DNA from: Pseudomonadota bacterium
GTDB lineage: Bacteria; Pseudomonadota; Alphaproteobacteria; Rhizobiales; Xanthobacteraceae
Assembly (NCBI GenBank): GCA_021823875.1
Contig: JAKAMD010000199.1
Location: forward strand, 1 to 6,657
Reading direction: 5' to 3'
Length of the DNA stretch: 6,657 bases
In this document: positions 1 to 5,781 of the stretch, piece after piece
Position numbering within the stretch: position 1 is the stretch's first letter
Layout: the number at the start of each line of letters is the position of its first letter
Position numbers and translations under genes: made by a program
Notes under the pieces: generated by a model
What the model was told of the DNA's origin: nothing
The model's database searches: none
What the model saw: only the letters and a program-made list of their open reading frames with translations

Positions 1-77
1 ACACGCTCTACGCATTGCCCATGATGATCGTGTCGGTGGCGATCTGTAACGTCTATATCTGGTGGCGTTATTTTTGA
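1..77 (+). CDS. C-terminal end of an unidentified membrane protein (partial)
   Basis: The reading frame beginning at position 3 is open from the left edge and ends at TGA 75-77. It gives about 24 residues: TLYALPMMIVSVAIC followed by NVYIWWRYF. This is a hydrophobic stretch of transmembrane length, rich in Met, Val, Ile and Ala, ending in an aromatic and basic tail. That pattern is typical of the last membrane helix of an integral membrane protein. The other two forward frames are broken by stops in the same stretch. Too little is present to name a family; a transporter, acyltransferase or other polytopic protein would all fit. The call rests only on the open frame, the hydrophobic composition, and the hairpin that starts 10 bases after the stop. 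Confidence 0.45.
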   Translation, partial: TLYALPMMIVSVAICNVYIWWRYF

Positions 78-87
78 TGCCGCCGCT

Positions 88-114
88 GCGGAGCGCGCCG
101 CCCGCGCGCTCCGC
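88..114 (+). terminator. GC-rich hairpin after the partial membrane gene, possible terminator
   Basis: A perfect 10-bp inverted repeat (GCGGAGCGCG at 88-97, CGCGCTCCGC at 105-114) encloses a 7-base loop. It begins 10 bases after the stop at 75-77. The position and stability fit a transcription terminator for the upstream gene. However, the right arm is followed by AAAAGAACAAA rather than a run of T, so this is not a textbook intrinsic terminator on the + strand. It could be a 3'-end-protecting stem-loop or part of a factor-dependent termination site. The stem is seen directly; its role is inferred. Confidence 0.35.
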
Positions 115-125
115 AAAAGAACAAA

Positions 126-154
126 TTGAATCAAAATCAATAAACGTCCATTAG
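126..154 (+). promoter_or_regulatory. Weak candidate promoter upstream of the DUF2865-type gene
   Basis: The gap 78-309 contains one A/T-rich island (about 114-160) in otherwise GC-rich DNA. Inside it, TTGAAT (126-131) resembles a -35 box, and CATTAG (149-154), 17 bases later, is a poor -10 box. Transcription from here would give a leader of roughly 150 bases before the preferred start at 310. Only about half of the -10 positions match the consensus, so this is a low-confidence guess based on composition and spacing. Nothing else recognisable is seen in the gap. Confidence 0.2.
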
Positions 155-309
155 CCATTGCCACAGGCTGCCGGCGCGACCTAACGCGGCTTTTACCGGC
201 ATCCGCTTTGCTCCCCTGAACCTGGCGGCCGCGTTCTTCCGCGCGCCGGCGCATGGGTCAAACGGCTCGAAGATCGGTCCGCGAGCGTCCACAGGATGCG
301 GGGCTTGCA

Positions 310-1068
310 ATGAGCAGGCATGGAAAATCGATCGTCGTGGGCATGGCAGCGGGTCTAACCGCTGCTTTTGTACTGCTGGCTGCGCCGCAGACCGCCGGCG
401 CGCAAGGCATCTTCAAAAGCATCTTTGGCGGCATTCAGCCCCGGCTCCAACCGCCCAGCACCCCGACTGATATCCACGCCTACAGCGAACCCATGCCCGT
501 GCTGCCACAGGCGCCCAACCATTCGCCCGACCGCATCGTCTCAAACGGCGGCGGCGCGGCGACCTCTTATTGCGTCCGCACCTGCGACGGCCATTACTTC
601 CCGCTGCAGCCGCATGCCGGCCTAAGCGTCGCGCAAGCCTGCCGCGCCTTCTGTCCGGCGAGCGCGACGCAGGTATATCGCGGCGGCACCATCAACACTG
701 CGGTGACAAGCGAGGGCCGTCGCTATGTCGACCTGCCGAACGCCTTTGCCTATCGCCGGCATCTGGTCGCCGGCTGCACTTGCAACGGCCGCGACGCCTT
801 CGGCCTCGCCCCGCTTGCGCCGCTCAGCGATCCGACGCTCAAGCCCGGCGATGTGGTCGCCACCAGCCAGGGGCTGGTCGCCTTCGCCGGCGGCAAAGGC
901 GCCAACGCCGGCTTCACGCCGGTGCAGAACTATTCGCATTTCTCCAAGAGCTATCGCGATCAATTGTCGGCGATGCGCATCGCTCCGCGGGTCCCCGGAG
1001 CGCCGGGCGAGTTCACCCCCGCGACCGCGTCGGCAGCCGATACCCTTACGGCTCAGCTCGAGAGATAG
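310..1068 (+). CDS. Secreted six-cysteine protein, DUF2865-type, function unknown
   Basis: This gene encodes a 252-residue exported protein. I prefer ATG 310 over the upstream in-frame ATG 253. The 310 start puts a standard Sec signal peptide at the N-terminus: basic MSRHGK, a hydrophobic core at about residues 8-26, and a likely cut after A31 in TAGA-QG. The longer form would add 19 charged residues ahead of it, and position 253 has no ribosome-binding sequence. A proline-rich linker (about 42-75) leads to the conserved part. That part contains SYCVRTCDGHYFPL (87-100), ACRAFCP (110-116), GCTCNG (155-160) and DPTLKPGDVVATSQGLVAF (174-192). The six cysteines (88, 92, 111, 115, 156, 158) could form three disulfides in the periplasm. 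These blocks match my memory of the DUF2865 family of Hyphomicrobiales, whose role is not known. Its last 16 bases overlap the convergent oxidoreductase gene. Family assignment is fairly sure; no function is claimed. Confidence 0.85.
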   Translation: MSRHGKSIVVGMAAGLTAAFVLLAAPQTAGAQGIFKSIFGGIQPRLQPPSTPTDIHAYSEPMPVLPQAPNHSPDRIVSNGGGAATSYCVRTCDGHYFPLQPHAGLSVAQACRAFCPASATQVYRGGTINTAVTSEGRRYVDLPNAFAYRRHLVAGCTCNGRDAFGLAPLAPLSDPTLKPGDVVATSQGLVAFAGGKGANAGFTPVQNYSHFSKSYRDQLSAMRIAPRVPGAPGEFTPATASAADTLTAQLER

Positions 1069-2147
1069 CTGACCACCTCGTCGGCCAGCGACAGCGACGA
1101 GGTCAGCCCCGGCGATTCGATGCCGAACAGGTGCACCAGGCCGGGCAGTCCATGCTGCGGCGGCGCTTCAATCATGAAATCGACCTGCGCCTCACCCTGG
1201 CCCGTGAGCTTGGGCCGGATGCCGGCATAATCTGGCGCCAGCATGCCGTCACGTAACGTCGACCAATACCGCCGAATGCGGTCATAAAACACATCCGCGC
1301 GTCTGGGATCGACTTCGTAATTCTCGCGCTCGATCCATTCCACATCAGGTCCGAAACGCATGCGGCCGGCGAGATCGAGCGTCACATGCACGCCGAGACC
1401 ACCAGGCATCGGCGTCGGATAGATCAGCCGCGAAAACACCGGCTTGCCGGTGTAGGCGAAGTAATTGCCCTTGGCCATGACCAGACGCGGCACGCGCTCT
1501 GCCGGATAGTCCTCAATGGTGCGCGCGACGGCCTGCGCGCTTAAGCCCGCGCAATTGACCAGCGCATCGAAGGACATCTCACTCGCCTCGCTGCCGCCGA
1601 AGGAGACCTGCCATTGACCGTCCTTACGCCGGGCGCCTTGCACCGGCGTGTTGAAGGCGATCATGCCGCCGGCATCCTCCAGATCGCCCTGCAAGGCCAG
1701 CATGTAGCCGTGGCCGTCGAGGATGCCGGTCTCGGGCGAATGCAAGGCGCCGATGCAGGACAAGGCCGGCTCCAGCGCGCGCGCCGCATGGCCATCAATC
1801 ACCTCAAGGCCTTCGACGCCATTGGTGCGACCCTGCGCGGCAATGGACTCGACCTTGGCGAGTTCGGCCTCATCGGTGGCGACGATCAGCTTGCCGTATT
1901 TGCGATGCGCCACACCGTGCGCAGCGCAGAAGTCGTACAGCATGCGGCGCCCGCGCACGCAGTTGCGCGCGCGCACCGAGCCGGTCGGGTAATAAAGCCC
2001 GCCGTGGATCACTTCGCTGTTGCGCGAGGAAATGCCGGTGCCGATGGCGCCAGCCTTCTCGGCCAGCACCACCTCGTGGTCCTTGCGCGCGGCGGCGCGC
2101 GCCACCGCCAGCCCCACCACGCCCGCCCCAACGACCAGAACCTGCAT
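1053..2147 (-). CDS. FAD-dependent oxidoreductase, L-2-hydroxyglutarate dehydrogenase-like
   Basis: The 364-residue product belongs to the DAO family of FAD enzymes. An N-terminal Rossmann motif, VVGAGVVGLAVA (5-16), is followed by the ribose-binding acid E30. Next come the signatures SSRNSEVIHGGLYYP (40-54) and YGKLIVAT (84-91), and the C-terminal FAD loop GIESPGLTSSLSLADEV (342-358). The SSRNSEVIH-x-G-x-YYP block and the C-terminus are those of the L-2-hydroxyglutarate dehydrogenase/oxidase group, which oxidises L-2-hydroxyglutarate to 2-oxoglutarate and passes electrons to a quinone or oxygen. It is somewhat shorter than E. coli LhgO (about 420 residues), so a different 2-hydroxyacid substrate is possible. 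There is no signal peptide, so it should be cytosolic or loosely membrane-associated. The ATG at 2147 starts directly at the first beta strand of the FAD fold, which supports it; a weak GAGA-type ribosome-binding site lies about 12 bases upstream. The 3' end overlaps the convergent DUF2865-type gene by 16 bases. The family is certain, the substrate inferred. Confidence 0.9.
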   Translation of the reverse strand: MQVLVVGAGVVGLAVARAAARKDHEVVLAEKAGAIGTGISSRNSEVIHGGLYYPTGSVRARNCVRGRRMLYDFCAAHGVAHRKYGKLIVATDEAELAKVESIAAQGRTNGVEGLEVIDGHAARALEPALSCIGALHSPETGILDGHGYMLALQGDLEDAGGMIAFNTPVQGARRKDGQWQVSFGGSEASEMSFDALVNCAGLSAQAVARTIEDYPAERVPRLVMAKGNYFAYTGKPVFSRLIYPTPMPGGLGVHVTLDLAGRMRFGPDVEWIERENYEVDPRRADVFYDRIRRYWSTLRDGMLAPDYAGIRPKLTGQGEAQVDFMIEAPPQHGLPGLVHLFGIESPGLTSSLSLADEVVSYLSS

Positions 2148-2176
2148 GCGATTTTCTGTCTCGACCGAAGTTCCGC

Positions 2177-2205
2177 CAATGAAGCATTCCGTGCGCCCAA
2201 GTCAA
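2177..2205 (-). promoter_or_regulatory. Candidate promoter of the FAD oxidoreductase gene
   Basis: Read on the - strand, TTGACT (2205-2200) matches five of six -35 consensus bases. It is followed after 16-17 bases by a weak -10 (TTCATT or TCATTG, around 2183-2177). Transcription would begin about 25-30 bases upstream of the ATG at 2147. The -35 is good and the -10 poor, so this is tentative. The inverted repeat at 2217-2237 sits 11 bases upstream of this -35, a usual place for an activator site. Confidence 0.3.
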
Positions 2206-2216
2206 ACCATCTTTTA

Positions 2217-2237
2217 TTCATGAATCGCGATCATGAA
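2217..2237. promoter_or_regulatory. Perfect 7+7 bp inverted repeat in the divergent gap, candidate operator
   Basis: TTCATGA (2217-2223) and TCATGAA (2231-2237) are perfect reverse complements separated by 7 bases (ATCGCGA). The two arm centres are 14 bases apart. The element lies in the 194-bp gap between the divergent FAD oxidoreductase and lytic transglycosylase genes, in an A/T-richer patch. Symmetry, size and placement fit a binding site for a dimeric regulator acting on one or both genes. No regulator gene is in the window and I do not recognise the motif. The symmetry is seen; the operator role is inferred. Confidence 0.35.
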
Positions 2238-2341
2238 GGCGGCCGGGAGCGGCTTTTAACACTTATCGGCGAACGGCCTTGACCCGGTAGGCCCCTCGGG
2301 CAAAGTCGCTCACCGAATCTCCGGCAAAGGCGGGTCTTGCG

Positions 2342-3547
2342 ATGCGGAAACCGGCATTGAAATGGGCGGCAGTGCTGCTGATCGCGGTGATGGCGGGACC
2401 GGCCATGGCCGCGCGTTGCCGCAACACCGGCAGCTTCGAGCGCTGGCTCGACGGCTTCAAGAAGGACGCGCTGGCGCAGGGCATCTCGCCGCGCGTCTTG
2501 GCGGAAGCCGCCCCCGAACTCGTTTTCGATCCGGCCATCATCCGCCGCGACCAGGGCCAGGCGGTGTTCAACCTCACCTTCCTACAGTTCTCCGACCGGC
2601 TGGTCGGCGGCTATCGCGTGCCGCGCGGGATCGAGGAGATCAAGAAACACCGCGCGCTGTTCGCCAGGATCGAGAGCAAATACGGCGTGCCGGGCGCCGT
2701 GCTCACAGCCTTCTGGGGGCTGGAGAGCGACTTCGGCGGCATTTTCGGCAATTACAAGATCCTGACCGCGCTGACCACGCTCGCCTATGATTGCCGGCGC
2801 GGCGATTATTTCCGTCCCGAGCTGATGGACGCGCTCAAGATCATCCAGCGCGGCGACCAACGTGTGCCCGAAATGATCGGGAGCTGGGCAGGCGAGTTCG
2901 GCGGCATGCAGTTCACCGCCTCGCGCTATCTCAAATACGGCGTCGACTTTGATGGCGACGGCCGCATCGACATCATCCACAGTACCGCCGACACGCTCGC
3001 CTCCGCCGCCAATTATCTGGTCGATCTCGGCTGGCAGCGCGGCCAGCCCTGGCTGCAGGAAGTGCGGGTGCCGCGGCAACTGTCCTGGCAGGAAGCCGAC
3101 CTCAATATCCAGCACCCGGTTTCGCTATGGGCGAAATGGGGCGTGCGCGCCGCCCATGGCCAGTTGCCACACGAGGACCTTCCGGCCGCGCTGATCCTGC
3201 CGATGGGACGGCACGGACCGGCCTTCCTCGCCTATCCGAACTTCAAGGTGTTCCTCGGCTGGAATTCCTCCTTCGTCTATTCCACCACGGTCGCCTATTT
3301 CGCCACGCGTCTGGCCGGCGCGCCGGTGGTCGACCATTCCGCCGCCAAGACGGTCCAGGCGCTTTCGACTCCGCAGATGATGGAATTGCAGAGTCTGCTC
3401 AAAAAGCACGGCTATGACATCGGCGAGGTCGACGGCAAGATCGGCAATGCCACGCGCGAAGCGGTGAAGAAGGCGCAGATCAAGGTCGGCCTGCCGGCCG
3501 ATTCCTATCCGACCGCCGATCTGCTGGCGCGGCTGCGCGGGAGTTGA
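2342..3547 (+). CDS. Secreted MltB-type lytic murein transglycosylase with C-terminal peptidoglycan-binding domain
   Basis: The 401-residue enzyme is predicted to cleave the MurNAc-GlcNAc bond of peptidoglycan in the periplasm, leaving 1,6-anhydroMurNAc ends. It starts with a signal peptide (hydrophobic core about 8-20, likely cut near AMA-A at 23/24). There is no lipobox, so unlike E. coli MltB it should be soluble. The SLT_2-type catalytic domain spans about 31-325. The expected catalytic acid is E128 in FWGLESDFGG, by analogy with the MltB Glu. A calcium-binding EF-hand-like loop, DFDGDGRID (202-210), lies within the domain, as in Slt35. The motifs GEFGGMQF (184-191) and NYL also fit the family. 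After a short linker, residues about 341-398 form a peptidoglycan-binding (PG_binding_1) domain with LQSLLKKHGYDIGEVDGKIG. The ATG at 2342 is supported by the signal peptide directly after it and by AAGG about 11 bases upstream. Family and domain order are clear; no symbol is given because alphaproteobacterial paralogues are not one-to-one with E. coli mltB. Confidence 0.95.
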   Translation: MRKPALKWAAVLLIAVMAGPAMAARCRNTGSFERWLDGFKKDALAQGISPRVLAEAAPELVFDPAIIRRDQGQAVFNLTFLQFSDRLVGGYRVPRGIEEIKKHRALFARIESKYGVPGAVLTAFWGLESDFGGIFGNYKILTALTTLAYDCRRGDYFRPELMDALKIIQRGDQRVPEMIGSWAGEFGGMQFTASRYLKYGVDFDGDGRIDIIHSTADTLASAANYLVDLGWQRGQPWLQEVRVPRQLSWQEADLNIQHPVSLWAKWGVRAAHGQLPHEDLPAALILPMGRHGPAFLAYPNFKVFLGWNSSFVYSTTVAYFATRLAGAPVVDHSAAKTVQALSTPQMMELQSLLKKHGYDIGEVDGKIGNATREAVKKAQIKVGLPADSYPTADLLARLRGS

Positions 3548-3590
3548 ATACAGCGAAGCGCGGAATTGGTTTCGGGGCCGACTGTCGCGG

Positions 3591-3652
3591 CGCAAGGGGG
3601 ACCATCGCCCGGGGCACCACCATGATACCGCCCCTTGCGATTTCCATTTTTT
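3591..3652 (+). terminator. Candidate terminator downstream of the lytic transglycosylase gene
   Basis: CGCAAGGGG (3591-3599) pairs perfectly with CCCCTTGCG (3631-3639), followed by a T-rich tract (about 3641-3652, TTTCCATTTTTT). The 31-base loop is long but GC-rich, and has a competing inner pairing, GGGGC (3611-3615) with GCCCC (3630-3634). The element begins about 44 bases after the stop at 3547 and ends about 70 bases before the next gene. It could therefore separate the two same-strand genes into different transcripts. The long loop and interrupted T-run lower confidence. Confidence 0.35.
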
Positions 3653-3722
3653 CTCACCATTCATAAAATATCAAGTTCCCGCGGCCCGCCGAAATCGCAC
3701 CGAAGGGTAATCGGTTCCGCCA

Positions 3723-4607
3723 ATGCGCAGTTTCGTTGTCATACTCCTGACATTTGCGATGGCCTCGGGCCTTGCCAGCGCCGAAGATTTGCGCGCCACA
3801 CCGACCGGCAGCCAAATCGAAAAATTGCAGGCAGACCAGATCGATATCGAATATGTCGAGTCGGCTTCGCCGGAGATGCGGCCGGTCTATGATCTCGTCA
3901 AAAAAGCCGAGGTGCTGGAAAAGATCAGGAGCATGCTGGTTGATCTGCGCCTGCCGCGCCGCCTGCTGCTGAAGATGCGCAGCTGCGAGGGCAAGGACGA
4001 CGCCTGGTATGACGAAGCCGGCGTGACCGTATGCTACGAGTTCGTCGACCAGATATGGAAAAAGGTTCCAGAGCGGACCACCCCCGGCGGCATAACGCCG
4101 ATGGATGCCCTCGTCGGTCCCATCGTCGATGCTTTTCTGCACGAAGCGGGCCACGCCATATTCGATCTTTGGAAGGTGCCGATTCTCGGCCGGGAAGAAA
4201 CTGCCGCGGATTATTTCTCCGCCTACCTCATGCTGCAGTTCAACAAGCAGGAAGCGCACCGACTGATCATGGGCACGGCATACCAATATCTGGAATATGT
4301 CAGGTCAAAGAAAGAGGTCACAATTCCGCTGACCAAACTGGCCGACCAACACGAGACGCCGGCGCAGCGCTTGTACAATGTCCTGTGCATCGCCTATGGC
4401 TCGGATACGCAGGAATTCGGCGACCTCGTGACCAAAGGCTACCTGCCGAAGGAGCGGGCGGACGATTGCAAAGAGGAATACCAACAGCAAGCTCACGCGT
4501 TCGATAAACTGCTCAGCTCCTATTTCGAACCTGGACTGACGCAGACTCTCAATGCACACAAACTGCCTCCAGCCGATCGTCCTCCACCGCGCCGCGGCGC
4601 CCGCTGA
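3723..4607 (+). CDS. Secreted putative zinc metallopeptidase, DUF4344-type
   Basis: The 294-residue product begins with a signal peptide (MRSFVVILLTFAMASGLASA, likely cut before E21). It carries a zincin motif, FLHEAGHAIFDL (138-149). H140 and H144 are the expected zinc ligands and E141 the catalytic base. The segment GREETAADYFSAYLML (156-171) follows at the right distance to provide an acidic third ligand (E158/E159 or D163), as in gluzincin-like peptidases. Further on, HETPAQRLYNVLCIAYG and an acidic ADDCKEEY stretch match the layout I recall for the DUF4344 putative metallopeptidase family. Cysteines at about 88, 104, 222 and 248 could form disulfides. The predicted location is the periplasm or outside the cell; the substrate is unknown. 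The proline- and arginine-rich C-terminus (PPADRPPPRRGAR) looks disordered. The start is supported by the signal peptide; an AAGGG lies 15 bases upstream, further than ideal. Its stop is 15 bases from that of the convergent aldo/keto reductase. Protease activity is inferred from motifs only. Confidence 0.88.
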   Translation: MRSFVVILLTFAMASGLASAEDLRATPTGSQIEKLQADQIDIEYVESASPEMRPVYDLVKKAEVLEKIRSMLVDLRLPRRLLLKMRSCEGKDDAWYDEAGVTVCYEFVDQIWKKVPERTTPGGITPMDALVGPIVDAFLHEAGHAIFDLWKVPILGREETAADYFSAYLMLQFNKQEAHRLIMGTAYQYLEYVRSKKEVTIPLTKLADQHETPAQRLYNVLCIAYGSDTQEFGDLVTKGYLPKERADDCKEEYQQQAHAFDKLLSSYFEPGLTQTLNAHKLPPADRPPPRRGAR

Positions 4608-4622
4608 ACCGCGCAGGCGCGC

Positions 4623-5618
4623 TTACCCCGGCAATTCGCTGTCGAGATGTTTCATCGCCGCCGGTCCGTAGCGCTCGCCGGCGATGGCGCCGGGCGGCAG
4701 CACCCGTTCGATGGCGGCGAGTTCGTCGTCACTCAACAGCATGTCGAACCCGGCGAGCGCATCAGCGAGCTGCGCGCGTGTGCGCGCGCCGATCAGCGGC
4801 ACGATGTCGGGCCCGCGCGTGCGCAGCCAGGCGAAGGCGAGCTGCGCGAGGCTCGCCCCGCGCGCCTTGGCGATGGCGGCCAAGGCTTCGAGCAGCGCAC
4901 GGTTAGGTTGGATATTCTCTGGCGCAAAGCGCGGCATGCGCGCGCGGACGCCGTTTGAAGCGACACCTTGCGTGAGCGCGGCATCGCTGATCAGCCCGCG
5001 CGAGAGCGCGCCATAGGCCACGACCGGCACTGCGAGCGCGCGTGCGGCCGGCAGCACCTCGCGCTCGATACTGCGGCTGGCAAGCGAATATTCGATCTGC
5101 AAGGCCGCGATCGGGAAATTGGCCGCAGCGCGCGTCAATGTCCGGCCCGAGACTTCCGACAGGCCGATATGGCGCACATAGCCCGCTTGCTTCAGATCGG
5201 CGATGGCACCGAGCGTATCCTCTAGCGCCACCGAGCGGTCGTAGCGCGCCGGCTGATAGAGATCGATATAGTGGGTGCCGAGGCGCCGCAGGCTGTAGGC
5301 GAGAAAGTTCTTCACCGCCGCCGGGCGCAGGTCGTAGCTGCCATAGGTGCCGTCGGGTCCGCGCATGGCGCCGAATTTCACCGACAGGAAGGCGCGCTCG
5401 CGTTTTCCCTTGAGCGCCTGGCCGATCAGCATTTCGTTGTGGCCCATGCCGTAGAAGTCACCGGTGTCGATCAGGGTGATACCGGCCTCGAGCGCGGCGT
5501 GAATGGTGGCGATGCTTTCCGCGTCGTCGGGTGGACCGTAGCCGCCCGACATGCCCATGCAGCCGAGCCCGATGGCGGAGATATCCTCGTCGCTGTTTGC
5601 AATCCGAACCTTGCGCAT
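4623..5618 (-). CDS. Aldo/keto reductase, catalytic His replaced by Ala
   Basis: This is a TIM-barrel NADP(H)-dependent oxidoreductase of the aldo/keto reductase superfamily, presumably cytosolic and acting on an aldehyde or ketone. I prefer ATG 5618 (331 residues): MRKVRIANSDEDISAIGLGC is how relatives normally begin, and GAGA lies about 9 bases upstream. A longer form could start at TTG 5657 and add 13 residues, but that TTG has no ribosome-binding sequence. In the 331-residue numbering, AIGLGCMGMSGGYG is followed by IDTGDFYG (catalytic D51 and Y56), SVKFG (K81) and GLSEVS (152-157). The cofactor-phosphate loop VPLIGARTRAQL lies at about 273-284. The fourth tetrad residue, a His in most members (LYxxHRxD), is Ala at 124 in LYQPARYD. 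I recall this PAR variant in a subgroup of these enzymes, so it is probably natural variation rather than damage. There are no neighbouring pathway genes and the substrate is unknown. Confidence 0.9.
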   Translation of the reverse strand: MRKVRIANSDEDISAIGLGCMGMSGGYGPPDDAESIATIHAALEAGITLIDTGDFYGMGHNEMLIGQALKGKRERAFLSVKFGAMRGPDGTYGSYDLRPAAVKNFLAYSLRRLGTHYIDLYQPARYDRSVALEDTLGAIADLKQAGYVRHIGLSEVSGRTLTRAAANFPIAALQIEYSLASRSIEREVLPAARALAVPVVAYGALSRGLISDAALTQGVASNGVRARMPRFAPENIQPNRALLEALAAIAKARGASLAQLAFAWLRTRGPDIVPLIGARTRAQLADALAGFDMLLSDDELAAIERVLPPGAIAGERYGPAAMKHLDSELPG

Positions 5619-5769
5619 TTGCGGAATCTCAATGTGCTCAGGCGTTATCTGTGCCAAAGGCCAGCATTAGCAGACATTCATTTTCGATCACAACCGCATG
5701 ACCGACCGCAGGACATTCGAGTCCCGGCCGTTAACATGAGGTGACTGACAGCCACGTCGCGCAAAGCGT

Positions 5770-5774
5770 GGAGG
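5770..5774 (+). promoter_or_regulatory. Strong Shine-Dalgarno sequence fixing the start at 5782
   Basis: GGAGG at 5770-5774, 7 bases before ATG 5782, is the best ribosome-binding site in the window. It selects the 5782 frame over the ATG at 5775, which overlaps the end of the Shine-Dalgarno and opens a different frame that stops at 6494. The gap 5619-5781 otherwise holds no convincing promoter; no clear -35/-10 pair and no EcfG-type GGAAC/CGTT pair was found. Confidence 0.75.
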
Positions 5775-5781
5775 ATGGCAC

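Noticed and set aside
570..1256. 228-codon + strand frame crossing the DUF2865-type gene and the oxidoreductase end
   Set aside because: The product is Arg-rich with no motif, and it overlaps two well-supported genes in other frames.
1614..2282. 222-codon + strand frame opposite the FAD oxidoreductase
   Set aside because: It lies almost wholly antisense to a gene with clear FAD-binding motifs. Its product is low-complexity with no recognisable domain, as expected for antisense frames in GC-rich DNA.
2220..2282. Small frame MNRDHEGGRERLLTLIGERP as a leader peptide upstream of the transglycosylase
   Set aside because: There is no clear ribosome-binding site and no attenuator-like structure, and it falls in a region better explained as a regulatory gap.
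4589..4600. 12-bp palindrome GCGCCGCGGCGC near the convergent stops as a bidirectional terminator
   Set aside because: A continuous palindrome has no loop and no T-tract on either side, and it lies inside the metallopeptidase coding sequence encoding its PRRGA tail.
5711..5732. General-stress (EcfG) promoter for the last gene
   Set aside because: GGACA and CGTT are present but only 13 bases apart, and the first box is imperfect; the expected form is GGAAC with a spacer of about 16-17 bases.
5752..5771. Short hairpin CCACG/CGTGG touching the Shine-Dalgarno as a translation switch
   Set aside because: It is only a 5-bp stem with a 10-base loop and masks just two bases of GGAGG. Such pairings are common by chance in GC-rich DNA.
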